This document shows positions 6,098-6,107 of a stretch of 6,107 bases of DNA, piece after piece. The first letter of the stretch is position 1. Each line of letters begins with the position of its first letter. The position numbers were made by a program, and so were the translations under genes. The notes under the pieces were generated by a model. The model did not search any database. It saw only the letters and a list, made by a program, of their open reading frames with translations, and was not told where the DNA came from. The DNA is from Bacteroidota bacterium. GTDB taxonomy: Bacteria > Bacteroidota > Ignavibacteria > Ignavibacteriales > Ignavibacteriaceae. Where the stretch lies: NCBI GenBank assembly GCA_022567875.1, contig JADFGB010000076.1:1-6107 (forward strand). Direction: 5' to 3'.

Positions 6098-6107
6098 TTG
6101 GCAAGAG
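6098..6107 (+). CDS. Possible 5' end of an iscB-family nuclease gene, cut by the window edge
   Basis: After the closing hairpin comes TTTAAGAGCCGGAACGATTG. TTG at 6098 would start M-A-R-, a common beginning of IscB proteins, with AAGAG as a weak ribosome binding site 9 nt upstream. The frame is blocked by TAA at 6083-6085, so the start must be close to here if a gene exists. Three codons cannot identify a protein; the placement relative to the structured RNA is the only support. Confidence 0.22.

Larger units (their letters stand above)
5819..6107 (+). mobile_element. Probable left end of an IscB/IsrB-type (OMEGA) mobile element, open to the right
   Basis: Base composition, dense inverted repeats and an abrupt joint with a broken host gene suggest a mobile element end. 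Members of this class carry the RNA scaffold at the left end followed by an RuvC (and often HNH) nuclease gene, and lack long terminal inverted repeats. The left boundary is either after ATGA (5818) or after TCAT (5827). The right end and any transposase are outside the window. The call rests on RNA architecture alone. Confidence 0.4.

Noticed and set aside
6081..6107. Group II intron domain V-like GAGCCGG
   Set aside because: The paired second half, AGC triad and bulge are not visible, and no other intron landmark was found.

Overview
The window is AT-rich DNA with compact bacterial genes. The histidine kinase/LytTR pair, the weak ribosome binding sites and the protein sequences suggest a member of the Bacteroidota/Ignavibacteriota group. 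This is inference from sequence character, not a phylogenetic result.

Left part (1-3530): the C-terminal tail of an upstream gene, which reads like the last strand of an outer-membrane barrel, is followed by a polytopic GT-C type glycosyltransferase on the + strand. That gene meets a - strand two-component pair tail to tail, with stop codons overlapping at a shared TTAA. The pair is a four-helix membrane sensor kinase of the LytS/His_kinase type and, overlapping its 3' end, a LytTR response regulator. A plausible sigma70-like promoter and an inverted repeat lie upstream of the kinase.

Middle part (3487-5827, - strand): a reading unit of dxr (isoprenoid precursor synthesis, MEP pathway) and rseP (site-2 intramembrane protease), a common bacterial neighbour pair. 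It ends in a clear intrinsic terminator. The dxr copy is abnormal. It carries the catalytic and C-terminal parts of DXR but lacks about 110 to 140 N-terminal residues, including the NADPH-binding fold. In their place is a head of about 33 residues that resembles the start of DUF438-domain proteins.

Right edge (about 5812-6107, + strand): the composition changes abruptly to a GC-richer, highly structured, non-coding block. It begins with a 60-nt hairpin, continues into a large nested fold and closes with a G5/C5 hairpin just upstream of a possible TTG start (TTG GCA AGA...) cut by the window end. Layout and 3'-end sequence resemble the HEARO/omega RNA placed directly upstream of iscB-family RNA-guided nucleases. 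My best reading is the left end of an IscB/IsrB-type (OMEGA) mobile element abutting the start codon of the damaged, chimeric dxr. The protein that would prove this lies outside the window, so the call is an inference.
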